NCBI GenBank assembly: GCA_944389295.1
Contig: CALXLV010000030.1
Span: 1 to 64,000 of the forward strand
Source of the DNA: an uncultured Spirochaetaceae bacterium
Lineage (GTDB): Bacteria; Spirochaetota; Spirochaetia; Sphaerochaetales; Sphaerochaetaceae
Reading direction: 5' to 3'
Length of the DNA: 64,000 nt
Position numbers and translations under genes: made by a program. A model generated the notes under the pieces. That model did not search any database, was not told the DNA's origin, and was given only the letters and a program-made list of their open reading frames with translations. This document shows, piece by piece, positions 1 to 8,284 of this stretch. How positions within the stretch are numbered: position 1 is the first letter of the stretch; the number at the start of each line of letters is the position of its first letter.

Positions 1-1
1 G

Positions 2-682
2 ACGAGATTGGTAATGATTCTCAGAATCTTCGGAGCACGCGAACTCTATTTTGAGGACGGTGAGTGGAAAACCGAAGTCGGTACGCCTGAAAGTGTAGCC
101 GCGTTTGAGTATTTCCGCGATCTTGTCACAAAGTACAATGTTGTTCCGCCAGGAGCTCTTGAGAACAGCTTCAATGAGAACGTGAACCTCATGGCAATGG
201 AGCAGATAGGCATGCTCATCGCCGGTTCCAACTCAGTCGGCAAGATTTTCAATGCAAATCCGGCGCTTGAGGGAAAGATCGGAAGCGTGGAGATGCCTTC
301 AGCTGTCACCACATACACACCGTCATCAATCCTTGGCTGGTCTCTCAATCCTGACTGCCAGCACAAGGATGCGGCTATAAAGTTCATCAAGTTCATGTCG
401 AGCAAGGAGAACTCTCTCAGATGGGTTGAGGTCACAGGAAGAATGCCCTGCATGAAAGATGCGATAGCGGAGTCCGATTATCTCAGCACTCCTCTCTTTG
501 AAGGTTTTGTTGATGGTTTTGAGCATATGATCCAGGCTCCTAACGCTCCGTACTATGCGGAAGTAAAGACTGAGCTCGGAAAGTGCTACCAGAGTCTCAT
601 AATGGACCCCTCGCTTGATGCGGCGGAAGCTGTGGCTGCCTGCGGTGAGGCTATCCAGCAGATTATCGACAACAACGCCTGA
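2..682 (+). CDS. Sugar ABC transporter substrate-binding protein, 5'-truncated by window edge
   Basis: This is the C-terminal part of a family 1 extracellular solute-binding protein. The frame is open to the first base, so the true start lies upstream of the window. Visible signs are the SBP_bac_1-type closing segments: a GWSLNP stretch, an AIKFIKFMSSKEN helix, and a tail of acidic and alanine-rich helices ending in IQQIIDNNA. The protein would bind a sugar or sugar acid outside the cytoplasmic membrane and deliver it to the two permeases that follow. The neighbouring dehydratase and aldolase suggest a uronate- or aldonate-type ligand (inference). The N-terminal lobe and signal peptide are not visible. 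Confidence 0.9.
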   Translation, partial: TRLVMILRIFGARELYFEDGEWKTEVGTPESVAAFEYFRDLVTKYNVVPPGALENSFNENVNLMAMEQIGMLIAGSNSVGKIFNANPALEGKIGSVEMPSAVTTYTPSSILGWSLNPDCQHKDAAIKFIKFMSSKENSLRWVEVTGRMPCMKDAIAESDYLSTPLFEGFVDGFEHMIQAPNAPYYAEVKTELGKCYQSLIMDPSLDAAEAVAACGEAIQQIIDNNA

Positions 683-692
683 GAGGCATGAA

Positions 693-718
693 ACGGTTCC
701 GGCTCAGGCCGGAGCCGT
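693..718 (+). other. Intercistronic hairpin after the binding-protein gene
   Basis: A stem of about 11 bp closes over a TCAG loop (arms around 693-703 and 708-718, rich in CCGG). No T-run follows, so it is unlikely to be a full terminator. Such hairpins between a binding-protein gene and its permease genes commonly protect the upstream mRNA end and give more binding protein than permease. Two other importers in this window have a comparable structure at the same place. Confidence 0.6.
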
Positions 719-757
719 ATGGTAAGGAGCTTTTGCTCCATTGGAGGTTCCGCCGTG

Positions 758-1651
758 ATGAAAGGCATGATAAAGCATAAAGGGGATCTGCATCAGAACA
801 GACTTGGGTATGCGTTCACATCACCTGCCTTCTTTGTGCTTGTCCTGATGGTTGTATATCCTCTCATTTATGGAATCGTGATCAGTTTCTTTGATACGAA
901 CCTGGTCAACAAATTTGATTTCGTAGGGCTTAAATACTATAAACGGCTTATTGTTGACGGTACGTTCTACGCTTCACTGGGAAGAACGGTAGTATTCACA
1001 TTTTTTACTGTACTTGGAAGAGCTGTGCTTGCCATTCTTTTTGCAAACCTCCTCGTCATGAAAAATATGCCGTGCAAGACGCTTTTCAGGTCAATTCTTG
1101 TACTGCCGTGGTTCTTCCCTGATGTCGTGGTAGGCATCCTGTGGAAGTGGCTGTACAACGCGAATTATGGACTGTTCAACTTCATACTGCGTTCGCTTGG
1201 CCTGATAGATGCCCCTGTCGAATGGCTCAGCAACAGCAGCACCGCGATGTGGGCCGTAATAATGGTTGCTATCTGGAAAGGATTCCCGTTCATGATGGTC
1301 ATGCTTCTCGCGGCGCTGCAGACGATATCAAAGGATCTCTATGAGGCTGCGGAGCTTGATGGCTGCGGCATATTCCAGAGATTCCTTCATGTCACTCTTC
1401 CCGGAATCATGCCAGTCCTTTCCACGACGCTGATGCTGGAGGTGATGTGGTGCTTCAAGCATTTCACTCTCATCTGGAACCTCACGAAGGGAGGTCCGGT
1501 TGATGCCACGCAGGTCGTAAGCATAGATATTTACAACACGGCTTTCCAGTATATGCGGTTCGGAGAGTCCTCCACGAGGGCTGTATTCGTATTCGTGATA
1601 ATCATTGTTCTGACAGTGCTTCAGAAGAAGATGAAGAGAAAGGAGGATTGA
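758..1651 (+). CDS. Sugar ABC transporter permease, MalF/UgpA type
   Basis: A 297-residue inner-membrane permease with about six hydrophobic segments. The EAA loop that docks the ATPase is visible as EAAELDGCGIFQRFLHVTLP near residues 205-225. An upstream ATG at 719 is in frame, but a GGAGG at 743-747 sits 10 bases before ATG 758 and 7 bases before GTG 755, so translation should begin there. It pairs with the permease at 1653 to form the heterodimeric channel of a CUT1 importer. No ATPase gene is nearby, so a shared ATPase is expected. Substrate is inferred only from the downstream catabolic genes. Confidence 0.93.
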   Translation: MKGMIKHKGDLHQNRLGYAFTSPAFFVLVLMVVYPLIYGIVISFFDTNLVNKFDFVGLKYYKRLIVDGTFYASLGRTVVFTFFTVLGRAVLAILFANLLVMKNMPCKTLFRSILVLPWFFPDVVVGILWKWLYNANYGLFNFILRSLGLIDAPVEWLSNSSTAMWAVIMVAIWKGFPFMMVMLLAALQTISKDLYEAAELDGCGIFQRFLHVTLPGIMPVLSTTLMLEVMWCFKHFTLIWNLTKGGPVDATQVVSIDIYNTAFQYMRFGESSTRAVFVFVIIIVLTVLQKKMKRKED

Positions 1652-1652
1652 A

Positions 1653-2483
1653 ATGGGACAGAGAAAGAAATTCCCTGTAGCTGGATTCATACTGGTAATT
1701 CTCGGATGCTTGATGGTTCTGGTGCCTGTCTACTGGATGATAATTACATCATTCAAACCTGCTCCGGAGACGTTCCGCAATCCGCCGACGCTCTGGCCTG
1801 AATCGTTTACGCTGGATGCCTACCGCAAGGTGATTACCGATTATTCCTTCGGTGATTTCTTCGGAAACAGCGTGATAGTGGTTGTGGGATCAACGCTGCT
1901 CACGATACTGGTTGCGACAATGGCTGGTTTCGGAGCCTCCCGTTTCCGGTTCAAGGGCAAAGGAGCGTTCCTCGGATTCGTGCTTGTGACTCAGATGTTC
2001 CCTTCTGTGATCATGCTAATCCCGTATTTCAGGATTCTGAAACTCTACGGACTGATCAACACGCATCTAGGGCTCATAATCGTTTACATCTCATTCCAGG
2101 TTCCGCTCTGCACATGGCTGATGTACAGCTATTTCGAGACAATACCGAAAGACCTTGATTCGGCTGCGGCTATTGATGGTCTTAACAACTGGGGGATATT
2201 CAGGAAGATCGCGCTTCCGCTCAGCCTTCCCGGCATAGCCTCGACAAGCATCTATGCCTTCATAAACAGCTGGAATGAGTTCCAGTTCGCAATGGTTCTG
2301 ACAACGACGGAAGATATGAAAACCGTTTCGGTCGGAATAGGGCAGATGATCGACGATACGATGATCAACTGGAATGACATGATGGCGGCGAGCATACTTG
2401 CCAGCATTCCGCTGATACTCGTATTCCTGTTCTGCCAGAACCTTTTCTTTGAAGGGCTTACTGCAGGAGGTGTAAAGCAGTAA
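1653..2483 (+). CDS. Sugar ABC transporter permease, MalG/UgpE type
   Basis: A 276-residue permease, second channel subunit of the importer, starting 2 bp after the previous gene with the AAGGAGG of the preceding stop region as ribosome site. The N-terminal hydrophobic segment is followed by the typical ITSFKPAPETF periplasmic start. The EAA-type loop reads DSAAAIDGLNNWGIFRKIALP near residues 165-185. The C-terminus ends FFEGLTAGGVKQ, the usual ending of MalG-type permeases. Co-transcription with the binding protein and the regulator at 2520 is likely from the spacing. Confidence 0.93.
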   Translation: MGQRKKFPVAGFILVILGCLMVLVPVYWMIITSFKPAPETFRNPPTLWPESFTLDAYRKVITDYSFGDFFGNSVIVVVGSTLLTILVATMAGFGASRFRFKGKGAFLGFVLVTQMFPSVIMLIPYFRILKLYGLINTHLGLIIVYISFQVPLCTWLMYSYFETIPKDLDSAAAIDGLNNWGIFRKIALPLSLPGIASTSIYAFINSWNEFQFAMVLTTTEDMKTVSVGIGQMIDDTMINWNDMMAASILASIPLILVFLFCQNLFFEGLTAGGVKQ

Positions 2484-2519
2484 TATAATCAGGGAGAAAT
2501 ACGACGCAGGAGAAGTGAG

Positions 2520-3176
2520 ATGGATAGGATAGAAGTTGCGCTACCTCTTTCCGAGCAGCTGGCTAACATAATAAGGAAAAGTATAATCTCCGGAGAGCTG
2601 AAAGGCGGGGAGAAGGTATCCGTATCAATGTTCAGCAGAGAACTTGGCGTCAGTGCAACTCCTGTCAAAGAGGCATTCAAGATACTGCAGAGCGAAGGGC
2701 TGCTTACCACGAAGGAGAGATCCGGAACGATTATCTCGGATTTTGCCGCGAACAGCCTTGAGAGCATGGCGTTCATCCGCGGTGCTCTCGAGGGGACTGC
2801 CGTGAATCTCGCGACAAGGGCTTCCAGCGACAATGATCTTGAAGGGCTTCTGAGGATACTCGATAAAAGTGACGATGCGATCAGGAACAATGATCTTGAA
2901 ACGCTTGTCACTGTGAATACGGCGTTCCATAAACGTATCAGGGAACTTGCCCGCAATCAGTATCTTTACAATCTCATAGAGAAACTTGTTTCGTTTGATT
3001 ATACGTTCAGGAACAGTGCGCTTTCCGCTTTTGAGCTCAGAAAGAAAGGCAGCTTTGAACACCGCGGCATAGCAGAGCTTATGATCAAGCGGAAGTTCAA
3101 CGAAGCGGAAAAGGAAATGGTATGGCATATACGGCATACGGCCATAGATGTCATGACAATGGGATCTGACAGTTAA
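2520..3176 (+). CDS. GntR-family transcriptional regulator, FadR/FCD subfamily
   Basis: A 218-residue DNA-binding regulator. Residues about 8-70 form the GntR winged helix (LSEQLANIIRKSII, then VSMFSRELGVSATPVKEAFKIL). Residues about 80-210 are an all-helical FCD ligand domain with the expected NTAFHKRI and AERxM-like helices that normally carry the metal-binding histidines. AGGAGAAG precedes the ATG. It lies between the importer genes and the dehydratase and aldolase genes, in the same direction. It therefore probably controls this operon in response to the sugar acid or a breakdown product (inference). Confidence 0.9.
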   Translation: MDRIEVALPLSEQLANIIRKSIISGELKGGEKVSVSMFSRELGVSATPVKEAFKILQSEGLLTTKERSGTIISDFAANSLESMAFIRGALEGTAVNLATRASSDNDLEGLLRILDKSDDAIRNNDLETLVTVNTAFHKRIRELARNQYLYNLIEKLVSFDYTFRNSALSAFELRKKGSFEHRGIAELMIKRKFNEAEKEMVWHIRHTAIDVMTMGSDS

Positions 3177-3187
3177 GGAGATAATCT

Positions 3188-4303
3188 ATGAAAATCACAG
3201 ATGTTCGGACTTATATGCATTTTTCCGTTTGGAGAAATATAATATTTGTCAAAATAGATACCGATGAAGGAATAACAGGAGTAGGAGAAGCCACCATAAG
3301 GAACAAAGAGATGGCTGTGAAAGCGGCGATAGATGAGCATATAAAGCCCATGATCATCGGAAAATCCCCATTTGATATCGAGAGTTTCTTCAATACAGCC
3401 TTCATAAAGGATGCCTGGAGAGGCGGAGCTGTATTCAACAGCGCCATATCCGGCGTTGAAATGGCAATGTGGGATATCGTGGGGCAGAAGCTCGGACAGC
3501 CTGTCTACAATCTTCTCGGCGGCAAGCTGCGGACGAAGGTTCCTGTCTATGCGAACACATGGTTCATGGATGCGGTGACGATCGACGATTACGCTGAGGC
3601 TGCGAAGAAAGTCGTTGATATGGGATTCCATGCAATGAAGTGGGACCCGCTGAAAACGGCCGCGCCGGATGCTGATGAGCGGAAGCGTGTGGAGGCGGGG
3701 ATAAGCTGTCTCGCGGCAGTTCGTGAGGCAGTCGGCCCGGATACAGAGCTTTTCATCGAGCTTCACGGTTCTCTTTCATATGACGGCGCGCTGATGTATG
3801 CCCGCCAGTCCGAGAAATACAGCCCCGGGTTCCTTGAAGAGCCGATGCATCCCGATGATTTCACCGGATACCGCAAGCTGGCGGTCAAATCCGATGTTCC
3901 TATTGCGGCGGGCGAACGCTACTTCACGCGCTTCGGGCACAAAGCGATCAATGAGGAAGGCTTTTACTCAATCGTACAGCCTGACCTCACGCACTGCGGC
4001 GGCATTCTTGAGACAAGGAAGATGGCAGCTGCGGCGGAGACATATGGACTTAAATTCGCACCGCACAACAGCGGCGGTCCTGTAGGCACAATGGCCAGCG
4101 TGATGGTTGATGTCCTGTCGCCGAATTTCTATTACCAGGAATTCTCGATAGAGAACTTTGATCTCAGCAAGAAATACTTCAGAAAAGGACTGGATTACTG
4201 TGATGGTTTCCTGTCTGTCTCTGATTCCCGTCCCGGAATCGGGCTTGTTCCCGACTGGGATGTGATTGAGAAAGAGACCTATATGCATAAGCAGACGTTC
4301 TAA
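3188..4303 (+). CDS. Enolase-superfamily sugar-acid dehydratase, galactonate/mannonate dehydratase type
   Basis: A 371-residue mandelate racemase/muconate lactonizing fold. Residues 1-115 are the capping domain, followed by the barrel. Visible catalytic positions are K151 in MKWDP, metal ligands E191 (in IELHG), E217 (in LEEP) and E243 (in AGER), and H293 in APHN. The acid-x-His pattern at 191-193 together with H293 is that of D-galactonate/D-mannonate dehydratases, which dehydrate an aldonate to a 2-keto-3-deoxy acid. It begins 11 bp after the GntR gene with an AAGGAG site. Which aldonate is used cannot be read from sequence alone; a racemase or another acid sugar dehydratase is the alternative. 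Confidence 0.85.
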   Translation: MKITDVRTYMHFSVWRNIIFVKIDTDEGITGVGEATIRNKEMAVKAAIDEHIKPMIIGKSPFDIESFFNTAFIKDAWRGGAVFNSAISGVEMAMWDIVGQKLGQPVYNLLGGKLRTKVPVYANTWFMDAVTIDDYAEAAKKVVDMGFHAMKWDPLKTAAPDADERKRVEAGISCLAAVREAVGPDTELFIELHGSLSYDGALMYARQSEKYSPGFLEEPMHPDDFTGYRKLAVKSDVPIAAGERYFTRFGHKAINEEGFYSIVQPDLTHCGGILETRKMAAAAETYGLKFAPHNSGGPVGTMASVMVDVLSPNFYYQEFSIENFDLSKKYFRKGLDYCDGFLSVSDSRPGIGLVPDWDVIEKETYMHKQTF

Positions 4304-4321
4304 AGAGGGAGAGTGTACAAT

Positions 4322-5230
4322 ATGAAAGATGCTAAAGAATTTGTTCCCCGCGGTATAATACCGGCTTTGATCACACCGCTTAACAGCGATGAATCGCTTA
4401 ACTGCGATGCGCTTGCCAGGCATATCGAGTATCTGATTGACAACGGAGTGCATGGCATTTTCGTTTCAGGCACTACAGGTGAGTTCTATGCTCTCTCGCT
4501 TGAGGAAAAGCGCATGATGATAAGAACCGCCATCAATACGGTGAAGGGGAGAGTCCCTGTTTATGCTGGTACAGGCGGCATAACGACCAAAGAATGCATC
4601 GCGCTTACGAAGATGGCGGAAGAGGAGGGCGTTGATGCTGTCTCCGTTCTTACTCCGATGTTCATTTCTCCGAGCCAGGATGATCTTTATGATCATTACA
4701 AAAGGATAGCAGAATCAACATCGCTCCCGATCATCCTCTACAACAATGTTCCCCGTACAGGAGTGAATATTGCTGTAAAGACCGTGGAGAGGCTTTCACA
4801 GATCGACAACATCATAGGCATTAAGGACAGTTCCGGCAATTTTGATCTTACAAGCGAGTACATACGTGTTACCAGGAACAATCCATATTTCCATGTGCTG
4901 CAGGGAAGGGATACTCATATTCTCGCGGGTCTCACATACGGAGCAACCGGTGCAATCGCTGCCACGTCGAATGTTGCTCCCGCGCTTGTTGTCTCCATCT
5001 ACGAGAACTTCATGAAGGGGGATATGAAGGCTGCGCTTGATGCTCAGTTCAGGCTGGCGCCGCTGAGGATGGCTTTCTCTCTCGGAACATTCCCGATGGT
5101 GATAAAGAGTGCTCTCAGCATGATCGGAATTGATGCAGGCCCGTGCAAATCACCTGTATATGATCTGAAGCCTGCGGAGAAAGAGCAGCTTAGAGCCGTA
5201 CTGGAAGAAATGAATCTGATAAAGAAGTGA
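4322..5230 (+). CDS. DapA-family aldolase, probable 2-keto-3-deoxy-sugar-acid aldolase
   Basis: A 302-residue class I aldolase barrel of the dihydrodipicolinate synthase/N-acetylneuraminate lyase family. The GTTGE substrate-carboxylate motif is at 50-54, the catalytic tyrosine at Y140 (YNNVPRTG) and the Schiff-base lysine at K168 (GIKDSSG). ATG 4322 is chosen over GTG 4313 because AAAGAGGGAGAG lies before it. It sits directly behind the aldonate dehydratase, so cleavage of a 2-keto-3-deoxy acid to pyruvate plus an aldehyde is more likely than lysine biosynthesis. No KDG kinase is present nearby. A terminator follows. Confidence 0.82.
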   Translation: MKDAKEFVPRGIIPALITPLNSDESLNCDALARHIEYLIDNGVHGIFVSGTTGEFYALSLEEKRMMIRTAINTVKGRVPVYAGTGGITTKECIALTKMAEEEGVDAVSVLTPMFISPSQDDLYDHYKRIAESTSLPIILYNNVPRTGVNIAVKTVERLSQIDNIIGIKDSSGNFDLTSEYIRVTRNNPYFHVLQGRDTHILAGLTYGATGAIAATSNVAPALVVSIYENFMKGDMKAALDAQFRLAPLRMAFSLGTFPMVIKSALSMIGIDAGPCKSPVYDLKPAEKEQLRAVLEEMNLIKK

Positions 5231-5250
5231 TTTAATCATCAAATCCTCTG

Positions 5251-5281
5251 CCCGGAATCAGCAATGGTTCCGGGTATTTTT
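5251..5281 (+). terminator. Rho-independent terminator of the sugar-acid operon
   Basis: CCCGGAA (5251-5257) pairs perfectly with TTCCGGG (5268-5274) over a 10-base loop and is followed by TATTTTTC. It lies 20 bp after the aldolase stop. Confidence 0.8.
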
Positions 5282-5361
5282 CTGCCTATTTATCGTTATT
5301 AATGCGGAAGAAGGGGAATACGATGCCGCGAGGGGACTGGGACGTTGCCATGAGAGATTAA

Positions 5362-6651
5362 TCATAGCTGCTGGCTTTCAGGTTCATCAACAAGCCACGA
5401 ATACGCCGGTACTATATTAATTGTCAAACCGTTTTCCTGAATTGTCCTCTCTTCATGATCAGTTATAAGCAAAAGGTTTCTGCAGCCTGTCTTTTCTGCT
5501 GCGAGCAGAAGTCCCTTTATTTCTCTTTTGAATGTGCTTTCTTTTGATATGTCATAGGAAACCTGTACTGCAAGTTCTGTGTTTCTTCCCCGGCAGACGA
5601 GGAAATCACACTCTCCGTTTCGTTCCTGCAGATATGCTATATCCATTCCCTGAGAGCCGTATCTTCTCAGAAGTTCGATAAGCACGACAGTCTCAAGCCT
5701 CCAGCCTAGATTTCCACCAGCAAAAGCATCTTTTCTTTTGTTCATCAGCGAAATATCCACTGGATAGGCTTTTATGTTATGGACTCTGATCTGGCTCTTG
5801 TAGGAATGCCTTGAAACCATGCACAGGAGATATGCCCGCTCAAGGTACTCGACATAATTGTCTGCTGTATGTGATGATTTGAATCCAAACTCCTTACTGA
5901 GTTCCAGACTGTTTATCTTCACAGGAGCTATGTTCATCAGATGCTGAGCCATTTGTTCAAAAGAGGCTGTATATTTGATGCCGTATCTCTTTTCTATATC
6001 ATTTCTGAGTATGCCGTTTACAAGCTCATCAATATAGGCTTCTTTACGGCTCTCTCCTATAAGCTCAGGAAAACCTCCATCTTTCATATATTCGTCAAAT
6101 AAGCCGCGTAAAAGTCCCTTCTCTTTAGTAGTACCATGGGAGGTGGACATTCCTCTTGCCTCGCAGTATTCAGAGAATGAGAAAGGATAAAGTTCAATGG
6201 GGACATACCTCCCGGTCATATGGGTTGCAAGTTCGCTTGATAGCAGTTTTGCATTTGATCCTGTCATGATGATATGCATCCCGCTTCTGAGCAGTCTGTT
6301 CACAAAGCGCTGCCAGCCATTAACATTCTGGATCTCATCAAGGAACAGGTGATTGAAATCACCATATATCTGATAAAGGCATTCAAGAGCCATGTTGAGA
6401 TCTTCAGCTTTGAAATAGATCAGGTTCTCATCCTCAAAGTTCAGATACGCAAATTTTATACCTGATGATTTTATGACATTGATGCAGAGAATGGATTTCC
6501 CGGACCGCCTGACACCTATGACAACCTGAGCAAGCCTGCTGTCCAGACTGACCAGTTTCTCCTCTTTTCTGTGACACCATACACCTGAAAGAAGAGTCTC
6601 GAATTCCTGTTTCTGATCTCTCAGAATCGTTTCAAGATTTTGTCTTTCCAT
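5362..6651 (-). CDS. AAA-family ATPase with DUF4143 domain
   Basis: A 429-residue protein with the AAA_14 plus DUF4143 architecture. The Walker A motif RRSGKS is near residue 50 and the Walker B motif LFLDEIQN near residue 105. The C-terminal third carries the DUF4143 region with the nuclease-like ERNGECDFLV and AVQVSYDI segments. Such proteins are widespread in bacteria and archaea, often scattered and in many copies, and their function is not established. Some are suspected of defence or toxin roles. The gene is monocistronic, opposite to its left-hand neighbours, and preceded by a repeat-containing promoter (6669-6718). Confidence 0.88.
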   Translation of the reverse strand: MERQNLETILRDQKQEFETLLSGVWCHRKEEKLVSLDSRLAQVVIGVRRSGKSILCINVIKSSGIKFAYLNFEDENLIYFKAEDLNMALECLYQIYGDFNHLFLDEIQNVNGWQRFVNRLLRSGMHIIMTGSNAKLLSSELATHMTGRYVPIELYPFSFSEYCEARGMSTSHGTTKEKGLLRGLFDEYMKDGGFPELIGESRKEAYIDELVNGILRNDIEKRYGIKYTASFEQMAQHLMNIAPVKINSLELSKEFGFKSSHTADNYVEYLERAYLLCMVSRHSYKSQIRVHNIKAYPVDISLMNKRKDAFAGGNLGWRLETVVLIELLRRYGSQGMDIAYLQERNGECDFLVCRGRNTELAVQVSYDISKESTFKREIKGLLLAAEKTGCRNLLLITDHEERTIQENGLTINIVPAYSWLVDEPESQQL

Positions 6652-6668
6652 ATGTTAAGAATGATCCT

Positions 6669-6718
6669 TAATGCAATAAATTACAAGTTTTACAGTATTC
6701 ATAATGCAATAAATTACA
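6669..6718 (-). promoter_or_regulatory. Two 17-bp direct repeats forming the promoter of the DUF4143 ATPase gene
   Basis: The same 17 bases occur at 6669-6685 and 6702-6718, exactly 33 bp apart, about three helical turns. Read on the minus strand, the distal copy supplies a possible -35 (TTGCAT, 6704-6709) and the proximal copy a possible -10 (TGTAAT, 6680-6685), spaced 18 bp. This suggests a protein that binds both repeats and covers the promoter. The remaining bases from 6719 to 6907 show no gene I can support. Confidence 0.55.
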
Positions 6719-6907
6719 TATTTTGATTATGTTGGACTGCAAAATTTTGCATAAAAGGAATGAAGGCAGTTCACAAGTATTCATGGCAATATTTGCTTTC
6801 TGCGTACTTATCCTTGATGCACTGAATTTCAAAATAGGCAGCCTTAACGGCGGACGTCATCGGCTGTGTACAGTGCGCCTCAGAATCAGAGAGGAACGAA
6901 CAGAGTC

Positions 6908-6940
6908 AAAAAAAAAATCCTTCTGGCTTCAGAAGGATTT
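6908..6940 (-). terminator. Terminator of tRNA-Leu
   Basis: On the minus strand AATCCTTCT pairs with AGAAGGATT (arms 6931-6939 and 6917-6925) over a short loop, followed by a run of about ten T. It lies 11 bp beyond the tRNA 3' end. Confidence 0.9.
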
Positions 6941-6950
6941 AACAGTTGAG

Positions 6951-7032
6951 TGCGGTCGACTGGACTTGAACCAGCACAGCTCTCGCCACTAGCACCTCAA
7001 GCTAGCGTGTCTACCAATTCCACCACGACCGC
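6951..7032 (-). tRNA. tRNA-Leu(GAG)
   Basis: The minus strand folds as an 82-nt class II tRNA. The acceptor GCGGTCG pairs with CGACCGC, discriminator A. The D arm contains AATTGGTAGACACG, the anticodon stem CTAGC/GCTAG encloses loop TTGAGGT with anticodon GAG, and the T arm contains GGTTCAAGTCC. A long variable arm fits leucine. The CCA end is not encoded. Confidence 0.95.
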
Positions 7033-7045
7033 TCGACGCTTCAAG

Positions 7046-7074
7046 AATCTACGCTATTTGCATTTTTTCGTCAA
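7046..7074 (-). promoter_or_regulatory. Promoter of tRNA-Leu
   Basis: On the minus strand TTGACG (7069-7074) and TAGATT (7046-7051) are separated by 17 bp and lie just upstream of the tRNA. Confidence 0.6.
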
Positions 7075-7250
7075 TAGAATTAGGGAATTTTAATAAAAAA
7101 TATTCATCCTTTTTATCCATCTTCATATGACTGCTTGAATTACTGTTGTATCTGTCTATGAAATACGGATAAGAGGCTTTCCTTTGATACCCTTTCAATT
7201 TCCTCTCTTTTCTGGGAGAGTGTTGGGCAGAGAATTCGATGGAGGTTTTC

Positions 7251-8042
7251 ATGAAAACATTTGCGGTTGCCGGATGCGGACATCTTGGAAAGATAGTGTG
7301 CAAAGCATATAAGGACGGGCTTCTTGAGGGATATAAACTGGTCGCAGCTTTCTCAAGAAAGAGGGAAGATGCCGAAGAGGCCGTCAGGGGCACAGAAGCA
7401 GAGGCTCTTGCATCGATGGATGATGTCATTTCGCTCAGGCCTGACTATATCATTGAGACGGCATCCATCGCGCTTCTGAAGGATTTCGCCGTAAAGGCGC
7501 TTGATTCAGGATGCAGCATCATTCCTCTGTCAATCGGAGCTTTTGCCGATAAGGATTTCAGGAACACTTCAATGAAAGCTGCAGAAAAAAGCGAGGCGAG
7601 AATATACATTCCTTCCGGAGCTGTCGGCGGATTTGATGTGCTGAACACGATTTCCCTCATGGCAGAAGCTAACGGATGGAATATCAGAGCAGGGATACAC
7701 ACTCATAAGGGGCCAGATTCTTTGAAGAACACTCCTCTCTATTCTGACGATCTGCAGAAAGGGGAGAGAAGCGTATTCTCCGGTTCTACAAAGGAAGCGA
7801 TAGCACTCCTTCCCACAAAGGTCAATGTCGCTGTCGCCTCCGCGCTTGCCACAGTCGGGCCTGAGAAGGCTTCAGCCGAGATAACAAGCGTTCCCTCATT
7901 CATCGGCGATGATCACCGCATTACAGCAGAGACTGAGGGGCTCAAAGCTGTTGTCGATATCTATTCTGCGAAGAGCGATATTGCTGCATGGTCAGCTGTG
8001 GCTCTGATGAGGAATCTCTCATCAACAATGGTTTTCTTCTAG
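7251..8042 (+). CDS. nadX: Aspartate dehydrogenase-like oxidoreductase (NadX family)
   Basis: A 263-residue protein with an N-terminal Rossmann fold (VAGCGHLGKIVCKAY) and the family motif SGAVGGFDVL near residue 125, where aspartate dehydrogenases have SGAxGGxD. The family oxidises L-aspartate to iminoaspartate with NAD(P), feeding NAD synthesis in some bacteria. The ATG at 7239 overlaps a GGAGG at 7241-7245, so ATG 7251, 5 bases after that site, is the likely start. It stands alone between a tRNA and the pentose regulon and is not next to nadA or nadC. The real substrate is therefore open; a related NAD-dependent dehydrogenase is possible. Confidence 0.75.
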   Translation: MKTFAVAGCGHLGKIVCKAYKDGLLEGYKLVAAFSRKREDAEEAVRGTEAEALASMDDVISLRPDYIIETASIALLKDFAVKALDSGCSIIPLSIGAFADKDFRNTSMKAAEKSEARIYIPSGAVGGFDVLNTISLMAEANGWNIRAGIHTHKGPDSLKNTPLYSDDLQKGERSVFSGSTKEAIALLPTKVNVAVASALATVGPEKASAEITSVPSFIGDDHRITAETEGLKAVVDIYSAKSDIAAWSAVALMRNLSSTMVFF

Positions 8043-8221
8043 TTTTCAGATACTTGTCATAAGTTCCGGCCTTTATGGGCCGGGATAATGCAGTAAGATT
8101 TCCTCTCGCTTTTCTCCGCAATTTTATTGTTTTTGGTCAGTATTCGGGGAGGCTGATGTATATTGAAGCCGCTTTCTTAGGTTTTTTCCGCATACCGCAT
8201 TCGTATGATTTCCCTTGACTT

Positions 8222-8250
8222 TTGACAGTTCTGGTGTAGCATAGTAAATG
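8222..8250 (+). promoter_or_regulatory. Probable promoter of the isomerase-xylulokinase unit
   Basis: TTGACA at 8222-8227 with a weak -10 (TAAATG, 8245-8250) at 17 bp. The palindrome at 8258-8269 falls where the transcript would begin. An alternative -35 (TTGACT, 8215) with TAGCAT at 8237 cannot be excluded. Confidence 0.45.
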
Positions 8251-8257
8251 TAATAGT

Positions 8258-8269
8258 GTGCTCGAGCAC
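8258..8269. promoter_or_regulatory. LacI-type operator, copy 1
   Basis: A perfect 12-bp palindrome with central CG (GTGCTCGAGCAC) between the promoter and the ribosome site of the isomerase gene. The identical sequence occurs at 11484-11495 before the importer gene. Both units are encoded beside a LacI-family regulator (16170-17192), its likely ligand (inference). Confidence 0.8.
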
Positions 8270-8284
8270 GAGAGAGGAGGCTGT

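Noticed and set aside
6723-6992. Plus-strand frame of 89 codons running into tRNA-Leu
   Set aside because: It reads through a terminator and the tRNA, has no ribosome site and no family resemblance.
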